Source of the DNA: JAGOBX01 sp036733285
GTDB taxonomy: Bacteria; JAGOBX01
DNA length: 5,907 bases
Direction: 5' to 3'
Assembly (NCBI GenBank): GCA_036733285.1
Contig: DAINAU010000229.1
Coordinates: forward strand, 1-5,907
Shown here: in pieces, positions 1 to 5,889 of the stretch
Numbering within the stretch: the stretch's first letter is position 1
Layout of the letters: each line of letters opens with the position of its first letter
Made by a program: the position numbers and the translations under genes
Notes under the pieces: model-generated
Told to the model about the DNA's origin: nothing
Database searches by the model: none
Seen by the model: only the letters and a program-made list of their open reading frames with translations

Positions 1-100
1 TAAATAGGATTACGCAATGAAATTGCGTCAGGCGTAAGCCCTATCTCCAAAATCGGGTGTTTTATTTTAAGCCCTGTAAGGGCGACACAATAAAAGGAGT
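1..100 (+). repeat. Leader half of hairpin repeat block, copy A
   Basis: This segment matches 1482-1581 at 98 of 100 positions (differences at 56 and 63), and the match stops abruptly at base 100. It contains nested inverted repeats. ACGCAAT (12-18) pairs with ATTGCGT (22-28) around a GAA loop. TTACGC (10-15) can alternatively pair with GCGTAA (32-37), and ATAGG (4-8) with CCTAT (40-44). GCCCT (71-75) pairs with AGGGC (79-83) around GTA. It ends with an AAGGAG Shine-Dalgarno at 94-99. The second copy is the immediate leader of the Y1 transposase, so this is probably the transposon's leader or left end placed in front of prrC. It probably continues left of the window. Confidence 0.9.
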
Positions 101-117
101 TGTTACAAGAGGGTATG
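94..117 (+). promoter_or_regulatory. Ribosome binding site and start of prrC
   Basis: AAGGAG at 94-99 is the last part of the shared repeat. In the tnpA copy the same motif lies 6 bases before the ATG. Here the first ATG is at 115, 15 bases away, which is long for efficient initiation. A second purine run (AAGAGGG, 107-113) is only one base from the ATG. A TTG at 100 opens the same frame but directly abuts the Shine-Dalgarno with no spacer. ATG 115 is therefore preferred. Weak translation would suit a toxic nuclease, but that is inference. Confidence 0.5.
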
Positions 118-1269
118 AGTAATCCTCCCAAAATATATACATTCAGTTCATTAAAACGACTTGTAGAAAGGCTACGCTCCGATTTAATTGATCTTGATTT
201 TGTATTAATTTTTGCTTATAACGGCACAGGTAAAACGCGTCTGTCAATGGCGTTCAAAGACGCTGGCAAAAAATCAATTATTTCAGATATAACTGATGAA
301 ACCGGCTCGACGCTTACCTCGCAGAGCGAAGAAAAAATAACCGTCGAAGAAATGAAAGGAGATACTCTTTATTATAATGCATATACTGAAGATTTATTTC
401 ATTGGGATAATGATTTAGATGATGATACAGAACGAATAATAAAAATCAATTCAGATTCCAAATTCTTTTCAGGGTTTAAAGAATTAGCGTTGGAAGAAAA
501 AATATTCAGGTACTTAGAACGGTATGCAGATTTTAATTTTAAAATCGATTATGAAAAATGGACGATTACTTTTTCTAAAGCTGAAAAAAATAATATAAAA
601 ATATCGCGCGGCGAAGAAAATATTTTTAAATGGTGCATTTATTTAGCTCTTTGTGAATTGGCAATTGACGGAGCTGAGGCCTATTCCTGGGTCAAATTTC
701 TTTATATTGATGATCCTATTTCTTCGCTCGATGATAATAATGCTATTGCCGTTGCATGCGATTTAACAAATTTACTCGAAAAAGGAAGAGGAAAAATAAA
801 ACCGATTATTTCATCGCATCACGGATTGTTTTTTAATGTGATGTGCAACGAAATGAAAAAGGTTCATACGTTAAAACATAAAAAATATTTTCTTCATCGA
901 CCAAACAAATCAGAATCTTTTACATTACGCGCTACGGACGAAACTCCGTTTTTTCATCATATAGCCACTTTGAGTGAACTGCAGCGAGCAAATGAATCTG
1001 GAAAACTCTATACATATCATTTCAATATGCTCCGAAGCATTATGGAAAAAACAGCATCATTTTTTGGTTATAGTGATTTTTCAAATTGTATTCACGGCAT
1101 TATTGATGAAACGCTTTTTGCGCGCGCATTAAATTTATTAAGTCACGGGAAATATTCGGTATTTGAACCGCATGAAATGGTTGAGGATACCAAAGAACTT
1201 TTCGGCAGTATTTTTAATTCATTTATTGAAAAATATAAATTTAATTTACCAGATATTATTGGAACTTAG
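115..1269 (+). CDS. prrC: PrrC-like anticodon nuclease (ABC-ATPase/ribonuclease)
   Basis: The 384-residue product is close to the 396 residues of E. coli PrrC, a latent anticodon nuclease that cuts tRNA-Lys at the wobble position when phage inactivates its partner type I restriction enzyme. The N-terminal ABC-type ATPase domain shows a Walker A (FAYNGTGKT, 33-41), the family block LYYNAYTEDLFHWDND (85-100), an ABC signature ISRGEE (163-168), a Walker B with D-loop (FLYIDDPISSLDD, 195-207) and a switch histidine pair (235-236). The C-terminal part carries R307-x3-E311 and H344, matching the catalytic triad R320, E324 and H356 of E. coli PrrC in order and nearly in spacing. No frameshift is visible, so it looks functional. 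Known prrC genes lie between hsdS and hsdR; here the gene precedes a transposase and hsdM. Substrate specificity for tRNA-Lys is inferred from the family. A generic AAA_13-type ATPase is the weaker alternative. Confidence 0.88.
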   Translation: MSNPPKIYTFSSLKRLVERLRSDLIDLDFVLIFAYNGTGKTRLSMAFKDAGKKSIISDITDETGSTLTSQSEEKITVEEMKGDTLYYNAYTEDLFHWDNDLDDDTERIIKINSDSKFFSGFKELALEEKIFRYLERYADFNFKIDYEKWTITFSKAEKNNIKISRGEENIFKWCIYLALCELAIDGAEAYSWVKFLYIDDPISSLDDNNAIAVACDLTNLLEKGRGKIKPIISSHHGLFFNVMCNEMKKVHTLKHKKYFLHRPNKSESFTLRATDETPFFHHIATLSELQRANESGKLYTYHFNMLRSIMEKTASFFGYSDFSNCIHGIIDETLFARALNLLSHGKYSVFEPHEMVEDTKELFGSIFNSFIEKYKFNLPDIIGT

Positions 1270-1270
1270 T

Positions 1271-1581
1271 GCCGCCCGCTTCGCGGGCTTTTTTCTCAGG
1301 GGGATTTTTTTTTTACGCAGGGCTTACGCCCTGCTCTATTTACAGTGCAGCCCTTTCAGGGCTTTAAAAAATTTTTATGATATATTTTTTATGATTATCA
1401 AGTATTATAAATCAAACGTCTAAACTTTCGTAAAATAAATATTTGATGTGAAAAATATTACGCGCTGTAAGCGCGAAACTGTAAATAGGATTACGCAATG
1501 AAATTGCGTCAGGCGTAAGCCCTATCTCCAAAATCGAGTGTTTAATTTTAAGCCCTGTAAGGGCGACACAATAAAAGGAGT
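1271..1581 (+). repeat. Full hairpin repeat block between prrC and tnpA
   Basis: This 311-bp gene-free stretch is a row of short perfect hairpins. After the terminator come GCAGGGC/GCCCTGC (1317-1334, loop TTAC), AGCCCT/AGGGCT (1349-1363, loop TTC) and CGCGCT/AGCGCG (1461-1475, loop GTA). The leader half (1482-1581) follows, 98% identical to 1-100, with ACGCAAT/ATTGCGT (1493-1509) and GCCCT/AGGGC (1552-1564). The order of elements recurs at 2053-2260. About 75 bases near 1366-1440 are AT-rich and not shared. Hairpins next to a Y1 transposase resemble REP-type or IS200/IS605 end structures. No ORF in it looks real. Confidence 0.85.
1274..1294 (+). terminator. Rho-independent terminator after prrC
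   Basis: GCCCGC (1274-1279) and GCGGGC (1283-1288) form a perfect 6-bp GC stem around a TTC loop, followed by six T residues (1289-1294). It starts five bases after the prrC stop. An almost identical hairpin follows tnpA, so the terminator belongs to the repeat block rather than to prrC itself. Confidence 0.85.
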
Positions 1582-1586
1582 ATTCC

Positions 1587-2039
1587 ATGCCTCAATCGTA
1601 TTATGCAATGTATTATCATATTGTATTTTCGACTAAATCCAGAAACACATATATCAAATCAAAAATTAAAAACCGTTTATACCAATACATTAATGGAATC
1701 ATTGAAAATAACGAAGGAAAAACTCTTGCAATCGGTGGAACCGATGACCATCTGCATATATTGCTTTCAATAAATGGAAAAATCGAATTAATGAATTTAA
1801 TCCGCGATATTAAAGCAAATTCCTCAAAATGGGCGAATGAAACTTTAGAATTGGATTATCAATTTGGGTGGCAGAACGGTTATGCTGCCTTCACAGTCAG
1901 TTATTCTAATTTAGAACAGGTCAGAAATTATATTGAAAATCAGGAAGAACATCACAAACATTCTGATTTCAAAAATGAGTTTATATTGTTATTACAGAAA
2001 CACAATATTGCATTTGATGAAAAATATATTTTTGTATGA
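1587..2039 (+). CDS. tnpA: IS200/REP-associated Y1 tyrosine transposase
   Basis: The 150-residue product has the full length of a single-domain Y1_Tnp (HUH) transposase, which cuts and rejoins single-stranded DNA at hairpin ends. The N-terminal strand HIVFSTKSR (11-19) is typical of the family. The HUH metal-binding motif is H55-L-H57 in GGTDDHLHIL. The catalytic tyrosine is most likely Y115 in VRNYIENQEEHH, with Q119 as the metal-ligand residue found in IS200/IS605 enzymes. The NQEEHH signature places it with the IS200-like group rather than the classic enterobacterial RAYTs, which carry NP after the tyrosine helix. ATG 1587 has AAGGAG 6 bases upstream. No TnpB is present. The hairpin-rich flanks are its probable substrates; in IS200 elements such leader hairpins limit expression. 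Confidence 0.92.
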   Translation: MPQSYYAMYYHIVFSTKSRNTYIKSKIKNRLYQYINGIIENNEGKTLAIGGTDDHLHILLSINGKIELMNLIRDIKANSSKWANETLELDYQFGWQNGYAAFTVSYSNLEQVRNYIENQEEHHKHSDFKNEFILLLQKHNIAFDEKYIFV

Positions 2040-2052
2040 ATTTAATAGAAGC

Positions 2053-2260
2053 GTCGCCTGCTTCGCGGGCTTTTTTTCTCAATGAAAATTTTTTTTTACG
2101 CAGGGCTTACGCCTGACCCAATTAGATTGCGTCAGGCTATTTACAATACAGCCCTTTCAGGGCTAATGAAATTATATCACGTGTAAAAAATATTCGCGCT
2201 GGAAGCGAGTTACTCTAAATAGGATTATACAATGAAATTGCGGCGGGCGTAAACCCCATC
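2053..2260 (+). repeat. Diverged hairpin repeat block between tnpA and hsdM
   Basis: The block repeats the order seen at 1271-1581. After the terminator come a TTTACGCAGGGCTTACGCC segment (2095-2113), the perfect AGCCCT/AGGGCT hairpin (2150-2164), a decayed CGCGCT/AGCGAG hairpin (2195-2209), and a leader whose first 45 bases (2216-2260) match copy A at 39 of 45 positions. It has its own hairpin GCCTGAC/GTCAGGC (2111-2137) that uses the leader's ATTGCGTCAGGC motif. The later part of the leader, with GCCCTGTAAGGGC, is absent, and mutations break the ACGCAAT stem. It looks like an older copy than the other two. Confidence 0.8.
2056..2077 (+). terminator. Rho-independent terminator after tnpA
   Basis: GCCTGC (2056-2061) pairs with GCGGGC (2065-2070), including one G-T wobble, around a TTC loop, followed by seven T residues (2071-2077). 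It is the counterpart of the terminator behind prrC, 16 bases after the tnpA stop. Confidence 0.82.
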
Positions 2261-2298
2261 AACAAATTATTATTTATAAATAAAGGAACTAAAATAAG

Positions 2299-3909
2299 AT
2301 GACAGAACAAAATCAAAAAGAATTAGGCAATGCTCTTTGGGCGATAGCGAATCAACTTCGCGGCGCAATGAATGCCGACGATTTTCGCGATTATATGCTT
2401 TCATTCCTTTTTTTGCGTTATCTTTCAGATAACTATGAATCAGCGGTCAAAAAAGAACTGGGTAGAGATTATCCAAAAGTGGAATCTGATATTTCGCCTT
2501 TGACTGTTTGGTATAAAGAAAATCCAACGGATATCAAAGAGTTTGAAAAACAGATGCGCCGCAAGATACATTATGTTATAGAACCGGCATACCTTTGGAG
2601 CAGTATTGCGGAAATGGCAAGAACGCAGAATAATGATTTATTAAAAACGCTTGAATCAGGTTTTCGTTATATCGAAAATGAATCTTTTGAAAGTACATTC
2701 AGAGGGTTGTTTTCAGAAATTAATTTGTCGTCTGAAAAACTCGGAAAAAATTATGAAACCCGTAATACCCAACTTTGTATGATCATTTCTAAAATTGCGG
2801 ATGGTATTTCAAAATTTTCCACTGACAGTGATACGATCGGCGATGCATATGAATATTTGATCGGACAATTTGCCGCAGGCTCAGGAAAAAAAGCTGGCGA
2901 GTTTTATACGCCGCAGGAACTTTCAACTATCCTTTCGAAGATAGTCATTCTTGACGGTCAAGAACCTTCTACAGGCGCAAAAAAAAAGTTAAACAAAATA
3001 CTTGATTTTGCATGCGGTTCCGGTTCCTTGCTACTTAATGTCCGCAAACAGCTTGGCAAAAACGGAATTGGAAAAATATACGGGCAGGAAAAAAATATTA
3101 CTACATACAACCTCGCGCGTATGAATATGCTGTTACACGGAGTTAAGGATTCTGAATTTGAAATTTTTCACGGCGATACGCTGCTTAACGATTGGTCTTC
3201 TTTCAAAGAAGCCAATCCATTAAAAAAATTAGAATTTGACGCGGTTGTAGCTAATCCGCCATTTAGTTACAGATGGGAACCAAGCGATGAATTGTCTGAA
3301 GATTTCCGCTTTAAAAATTATGGACTTGCTCCAAAATCTGCGGCAGACTTTGCATTTCTGCTTCATGGATTTCACTTTCTTGCTAACGACGGAACTATGG
3401 CTATTATTCTTCCGCACGGAGTTTTATTTCGAGGCGGCGCTGAAGAAAAAATTCGGCGGAAATTATTAATTGACGGAAATATTGATACTGTTATCGGACT
3501 TCCGGCAAATCTATTTTTTTCCACAGGGATACCGGTCTGTATTCTTGTTTTAAAAAAATGCAAAAAGCCGGATGATGTGCTCTTTATAAACGCAAGCGAA
3601 CATTTTGAAAAAGGAAAACGTCAAAACAAATTATCTTCAAAACATATTGAAAAGATAGCCGCAACATATCAAAAACGCATTGAAGAAAATCGTTATTCCA
3701 GATGCGTCGCAATAGATGAAATAGAAAGGAATGAATATAATCTGAATATTTCAAGGTATATAAGTTCCGCAGATGTAGAAAAAGAAATCGATTTAAAAAA
3801 AGTTAATAACGATTTAGTTGATTTGGAAAATATAATTGGCGAAAATATTTTAATGCACAATAAATTTCTTGAAGAACTTGAGTTGCCGATTTTACCTTCA
3901 AGCCGCTAA
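2299..3909 (+). CDS. hsdM: Type I restriction-modification DNA methyltransferase subunit HsdM
   Basis: The 536-residue product has the usual HsdM length (E. coli about 529). HsdM transfers a methyl group from S-adenosylmethionine to N6 of adenine and needs the specificity subunit HsdS to find its site. The N-terminal helical HsdM_N domain spans roughly residues 8-145. The N6_Mtase domain follows, with GEFYTP (200-205), SAM-binding motif I DFACGSG (236-242) and the catalytic NPPF (319-322). The C-terminal tail (about 495-530) is leucine-rich and probably helical, as needed for contact with HsdS. AAAGGA lies 11 bases before ATG 2299. The gene looks intact. hsdS normally follows within a few bases or overlaps; here the strand content changes to an unrelated gene remnant 20 bp after the stop, so no specificity or restriction subunit follows. 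The nearby prrC fits a prr-type type I locus. Confidence 0.95.
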   Translation: MTEQNQKELGNALWAIANQLRGAMNADDFRDYMLSFLFLRYLSDNYESAVKKELGRDYPKVESDISPLTVWYKENPTDIKEFEKQMRRKIHYVIEPAYLWSSIAEMARTQNNDLLKTLESGFRYIENESFESTFRGLFSEINLSSEKLGKNYETRNTQLCMIISKIADGISKFSTDSDTIGDAYEYLIGQFAAGSGKKAGEFYTPQELSTILSKIVILDGQEPSTGAKKKLNKILDFACGSGSLLLNVRKQLGKNGIGKIYGQEKNITTYNLARMNMLLHGVKDSEFEIFHGDTLLNDWSSFKEANPLKKLEFDAVVANPPFSYRWEPSDELSEDFRFKNYGLAPKSAADFAFLLHGFHFLANDGTMAIILPHGVLFRGGAEEKIRRKLLIDGNIDTVIGLPANLFFSTGIPVCILVLKKCKKPDDVLFINASEHFEKGKRQNKLSSKHIEKIAATYQKRIEENRYSRCVAIDEIERNEYNLNISRYISSADVEKEIDLKKVNNDLVDLENIIGENILMHNKFLEELELPILPSSR

Positions 3910-3929
3910 CAAATTATTGACTTACCTTG

Positions 3930-4211
3930 CTATTCTATGATATACTCGCCGATATTTCTTTGCGAGGTGTCGATATTTGCGCCGATGATGAAAATTTTTT
4001 TATTGCGGAGTTTATATTTATCAGCGTATTTTTTATTAATAATTTGTTTGAGCGCAGCTGTTGCGGGAGTGTCGAGTTTGAATTCAAAAATAAAAATTTG
4101 TTTATCAAATTCTATCACGCAGTCAATTCTGCCGATATTTGTCAAGACCTCAAACTCGGCGTTAATGCCGGCAAGCGATAAAATAGCATAAATAATTAAT
4201 AGGAAAATCAA
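3930..4211 (-). pseudogene. C-terminal remnant of AAA-ATPase-like/PD-(D/E)XK nuclease-family protein
   Basis: The 93-residue frame matches the pattern of the PDDEXK_9 domain that ends AAA-ATPase-like proteins, which are usually 500 residues or more. The visible order is an AILSLAG helix, then E20 and GRIDCVIEF (27-35) with D30, then IFIFEFKLD (39-47) with E43 and K45, then ALKQIINKKYADKY and IFIIGANID. The E...D...ExK arrangement is the PD-(D/E)XK nuclease core. The entire ATPase part is missing. An in-frame TAA (4212-4214) stands directly before the first usable codon, a TTG, with no ribosome binding site, so this is a 5'-truncated fragment. It converges on hsdM with 20 bp between the stops. 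Loss of its 5' part probably came with the IS91-like element to its right. A standalone small nuclease is unlikely. Confidence 0.75.
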
Positions 4212-4255
4212 TTAATAGTGAGATTATACATCAAAACCAGATAATTTTCAATCAG

Positions 4256-4310
4256 TTTTTTTCTGTTTTTTTGCCTATTGCCGGCAATAGGCAAAAAAAA
4301 ACGAAAAAAA
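4256..4310. repeat. Long inverted repeat with T-rich and A-rich arms
   Basis: The core 4266-4299 is a perfect 34-bp palindrome: seven T, then GCCTATTGCC/GGCAATAGGC (4273-4292), then seven A. Beyond it the arms stay imperfectly symmetric, with T7-CTG on the left and A9-CG-A7 on the right. On either strand the T run comes before the stem and the A run after it, which is the reverse of an intrinsic terminator. The repeat lies about 130 bp past the 3' end of the IS91-like transposase and next to the truncation point of the PD-(D/E)XK remnant. It may mark a transposon end or a replication-type hairpin, but no function can be assigned. Confidence 0.8.
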
Positions 4311-4440
4311 TTTGTTGTATCGAAAAATATGGTATTGGAAAATTTGTGAAATTCGCAGAGTATTATCCGTGAATTTTTATGAGAATAAATATATGAGTTG
4401 CAGAAAAAAATTTAAAAAAATATTGCGAGCAGAAATGAAA

Positions 4441-5130
4441 TTATGAAGTATTGCAATATTCCTGATATTGTTCTTTTCGGAGAAAGCCGTTTTTACCTGT
4501 GTATTGCGTTTTGATTTTGAGGAGGCAGAGTTCGCGGCGCGCGTCTTTGGGCGAAATGAGTTCAGATAGTTTTAGTTTAGCGCCGCATTCGGGACACTTG
4601 AGCGGGTCGTCCTGATAGACCTTGAAAATAAGTTTTGCCCACGATTGTTTTGCCGCTACTCTATCAATATTCTGACTGATAGTATTGGCTTTATTGCCGT
4701 TCGCGTGGAAAGCGCCGCGAAAGCGCGTTGAATACGCGCCATAGTATTTTACCTTATGCCGGTATGGCTGCGGAATATGCAAGCTCAAACGCGCGAGCAG
4801 TTCGAGGCAGTTCATCGTTTCAAAACCAAATTGGTCCGAACGCGCAAGCTTGCCTTCATGGTCGAATTCGTATTGTTTATAACGGATAGTAACTGTTTTT
4901 TTGATTTTATCGTATTCAGTTATTTTGGCTTCTGAAAGCGGCGTGCGAACCATATATTTTCCAATATTTTCGAGAATATGTTTTCTGCTTTGTTCAAAAT
5001 TATTTTTCTCCGGCTCGGAAATATGAAAGTTAAAGCCCTTCGGATATTTAAGCCGAAAGTTTGTAAATTCTTTTTGTGTAATGACTTTCATATTTAATAG
5101 CAGCGACAAAACTTTATTACGCCAGACCAT
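4441..5130 (-). pseudogene. IS91-like transposase, C-terminal half
   Basis: This frame begins VWRNKVLSLL and continues the Y2_Tnp domain of the gene interrupted at 5131-5162. The catalytic tyrosine region is ENIGKYMVRTPLS (54-66), with Y59. The position four residues earlier, where two-tyrosine enzymes have a second tyrosine, is N55, so only one nucleophile is visible. HIPQPYRHKVKYYGAYS (118-134) is the typical HIP...YYG...Y segment. Near the end, DPLKCPECGAKLKL (175-188) gives a CxxC zinc knuckle (C179, C182), as in IS91-type proteins. The ATG at 5130 overlaps the end of the front half in another frame; it arises at the palindrome junction and has no clear ribosome binding site. The piece alone lacks the HUH motif and cannot act as a transposase. 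Confidence 0.88.
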
Positions 5131-5864
5131 CCGCCTGCCTGTGCGTGCCGCACGCAGACAGGCATTTCAAAGTAATTCGGTAAATGCGTATTCCAAAAGC
5201 CGCCGCGTTCATCAATACATTGCGTTGAGCAAAGTAAATGAAAGTGAATATTCGGATTAAGCCGTTCGCCAAATGTCTGCGGAACTATTACGATACCCGG
5301 AACCGCATCGCATAAAGCAACTTTTTCGGATTTTCTTTTTTTCTTTTTAAGCTGAATATCATTGTAAAATTCACTGTCTGAACAATCTTTAGTTTTCTCA
5401 CAGTTTTTTCGCAGATAATACGACAGCATATCCGCAATATTTTTTTCAAGATATTTTATTAAACCGCGATTTTGGAAAAAATATTTTCGAATTTCTATCG
5501 GCATTGTAAATGTCATAAAATAATGCGGCATATCATACAGAACTTCCTGAATCAGCCACGCGCTCCAATCAATAACACGCTTTTCGCTGCAAGTTGGGCA
5601 TATCCAGTTTTTACAGGAAAACGGAACGATAAAGAATCCTTGACAATCAAAACATTCGTATTTTGCAAAACCGTCATCAGGACAGCCGCACTTCAAAAAA
5701 TTACAAAATGATTTTTCCACTTCAGGCCGGAGTTCGCCATACTCTTTTTCGAATTGTTCAGGATATACGCGTAGAAATTCAGTAAGGTTTTTTTTAACGA
5801 TTTGATATAATTGCGATTTATGATAATATCGCGGATTGTAATATCCTTTAACTTCGCCAGACAT
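5094..5864 (-). pseudogene. IS91-like transposase, N-terminal half (frameshifted)
   Basis: The 256-residue frame starts at ATG 5864, with AAGGA (5871-5875, minus strand) six bases upstream; an in-frame TTG at 5870 is less likely. It shows an N-terminal zinc-binding domain of IS91 type, with C59, C61, C71, C74, C84, C89 and C92 in CFDC...CKNWICPTC. PHYFMTFTMP (113-122) follows, then the HUH metal motif NIHFHLL with H207 and H209. Up to about residue 234 (YFEM) it reads as transposase. After that, about 22 residues encoded by the inserted palindrome and the shifted frame (VCVRHAQAGGW...) lead to a stop at 5094-5096. Without the catalytic tyrosine half the protein should be inactive. Confidence 0.88.
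5131..5162. mobile_element. 32-bp GC-rich palindromic mini-element inside the transposase
   Basis: The segment is 75% G+C (24 of 32) in an AT-rich region. GCGTG (5143-5147) and CACGC (5151-5155) form an inner stem around CCG. CT (5139-5140) pairs with AG (5156-5157) past a two-base bulge, and GCCTG (5133-5137) with CAGGC (5159-5163). It is flanked by CAT at 5128-5130 and 5163-5165, or alternatively by GAC at 5125-5127 and 5157-5159. Removing it with one flanking repeat (35 or 32 bp, depending on the junction) fuses the two transposase halves into one frame of about 462 codons. That makes it an insertion rather than native sequence. It is far too short to encode anything and must have been moved in trans, or arisen by copying. 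Confidence 0.8.
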
Positions 5865-5870
5865 ACGCAA

Positions 5871-5889
5871 TCCTTACCTTTTGTAAGGA
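5871..5889 (-). promoter_or_regulatory. Hairpin covering the IS91-like transposase ribosome binding site
   Basis: TCCTTAC (5871-5877) and GTAAGGA (5883-5889) form a perfect 7-bp stem with a five-base loop. On the minus strand the 3' arm contains AAGGA, the presumed Shine-Dalgarno of the transposase ATG at 5864. Folding of the transcript would hide it, a known way for transposons to keep transposase translation low. It could also be part of an element end structure; the window stops 18 bases further on. Confidence 0.55.

Larger units (their letters stand above)
1482..2164 (+). mobile_element. IS200-like/REP-associated Y1 transposon unit
   Basis: The proposed unit is the leader repeat (1482-1581), tnpA, and the downstream hairpins (terminator at 2056-2077, then 2101-2164). 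Y1 transposons have subterminal imperfect hairpins as ends and make no target duplication, so the ends cannot be fixed from one copy. Sequences on both sides continue with more of the same repeat family, so the outer limits given are inference. The transposase ORF is intact, so the unit could still be active or could mobilise related repeats. Confidence 0.6.
4441..5864 (-). mobile_element. IS91-like rolling-circle element (ends unknown)
   Basis: The two reading frames at 5094-5864 and 4441-5130 are the front and back halves of one IS91-family transposase. IS91 elements move by a rolling-circle mechanism between an origin and a terminus, lack terminal inverted repeats and leave no target duplication, so the element's ends cannot be set by inspection. 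The palindrome at 4256-4310 and the hairpin at 5871-5889 are candidate end structures. Because the transposase frame is broken, the copy is probably immobile unless helped in trans. Confidence 0.75.

Noticed and set aside
1163..1423. 86-codon + frame overlapping the prrC 3' end
   Set aside because: It runs through prrC in another frame and then through the terminator and repeat hairpins; its leucine/phenylalanine-rich product has no recognisable features.
1..2260. CRISPR or integron attC array formed by the repeats
   Set aside because: The repeats are few, long, hairpin-composite and separated by whole genes, so they are not CRISPR. No integron core sites or integrase are visible, and the presence of a Y1 transposase explains them better.
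3229..3563. Three small frames on both strands inside hsdM
   Set aside because: They lie wholly within the conserved methyltransferase domain in other frames, and none has a domain pattern of its own.
3927..4191. Two 84-codon + frames opposite the PD-(D/E)XK remnant
   Set aside because: The minus frame carries the nuclease motif order; the plus frames are antisense shadows.
4266..4299. Bidirectional rho-independent terminator
   Set aside because: The T run is on the 5' side of the stem on both strands, so neither transcript would have a U tract after the hairpin.
5472..5711. 79-codon + frame inside the IS91-like gene
   Set aside because: It is antisense to the zinc-binding and FTMP region of the transposase and has no supporting features.
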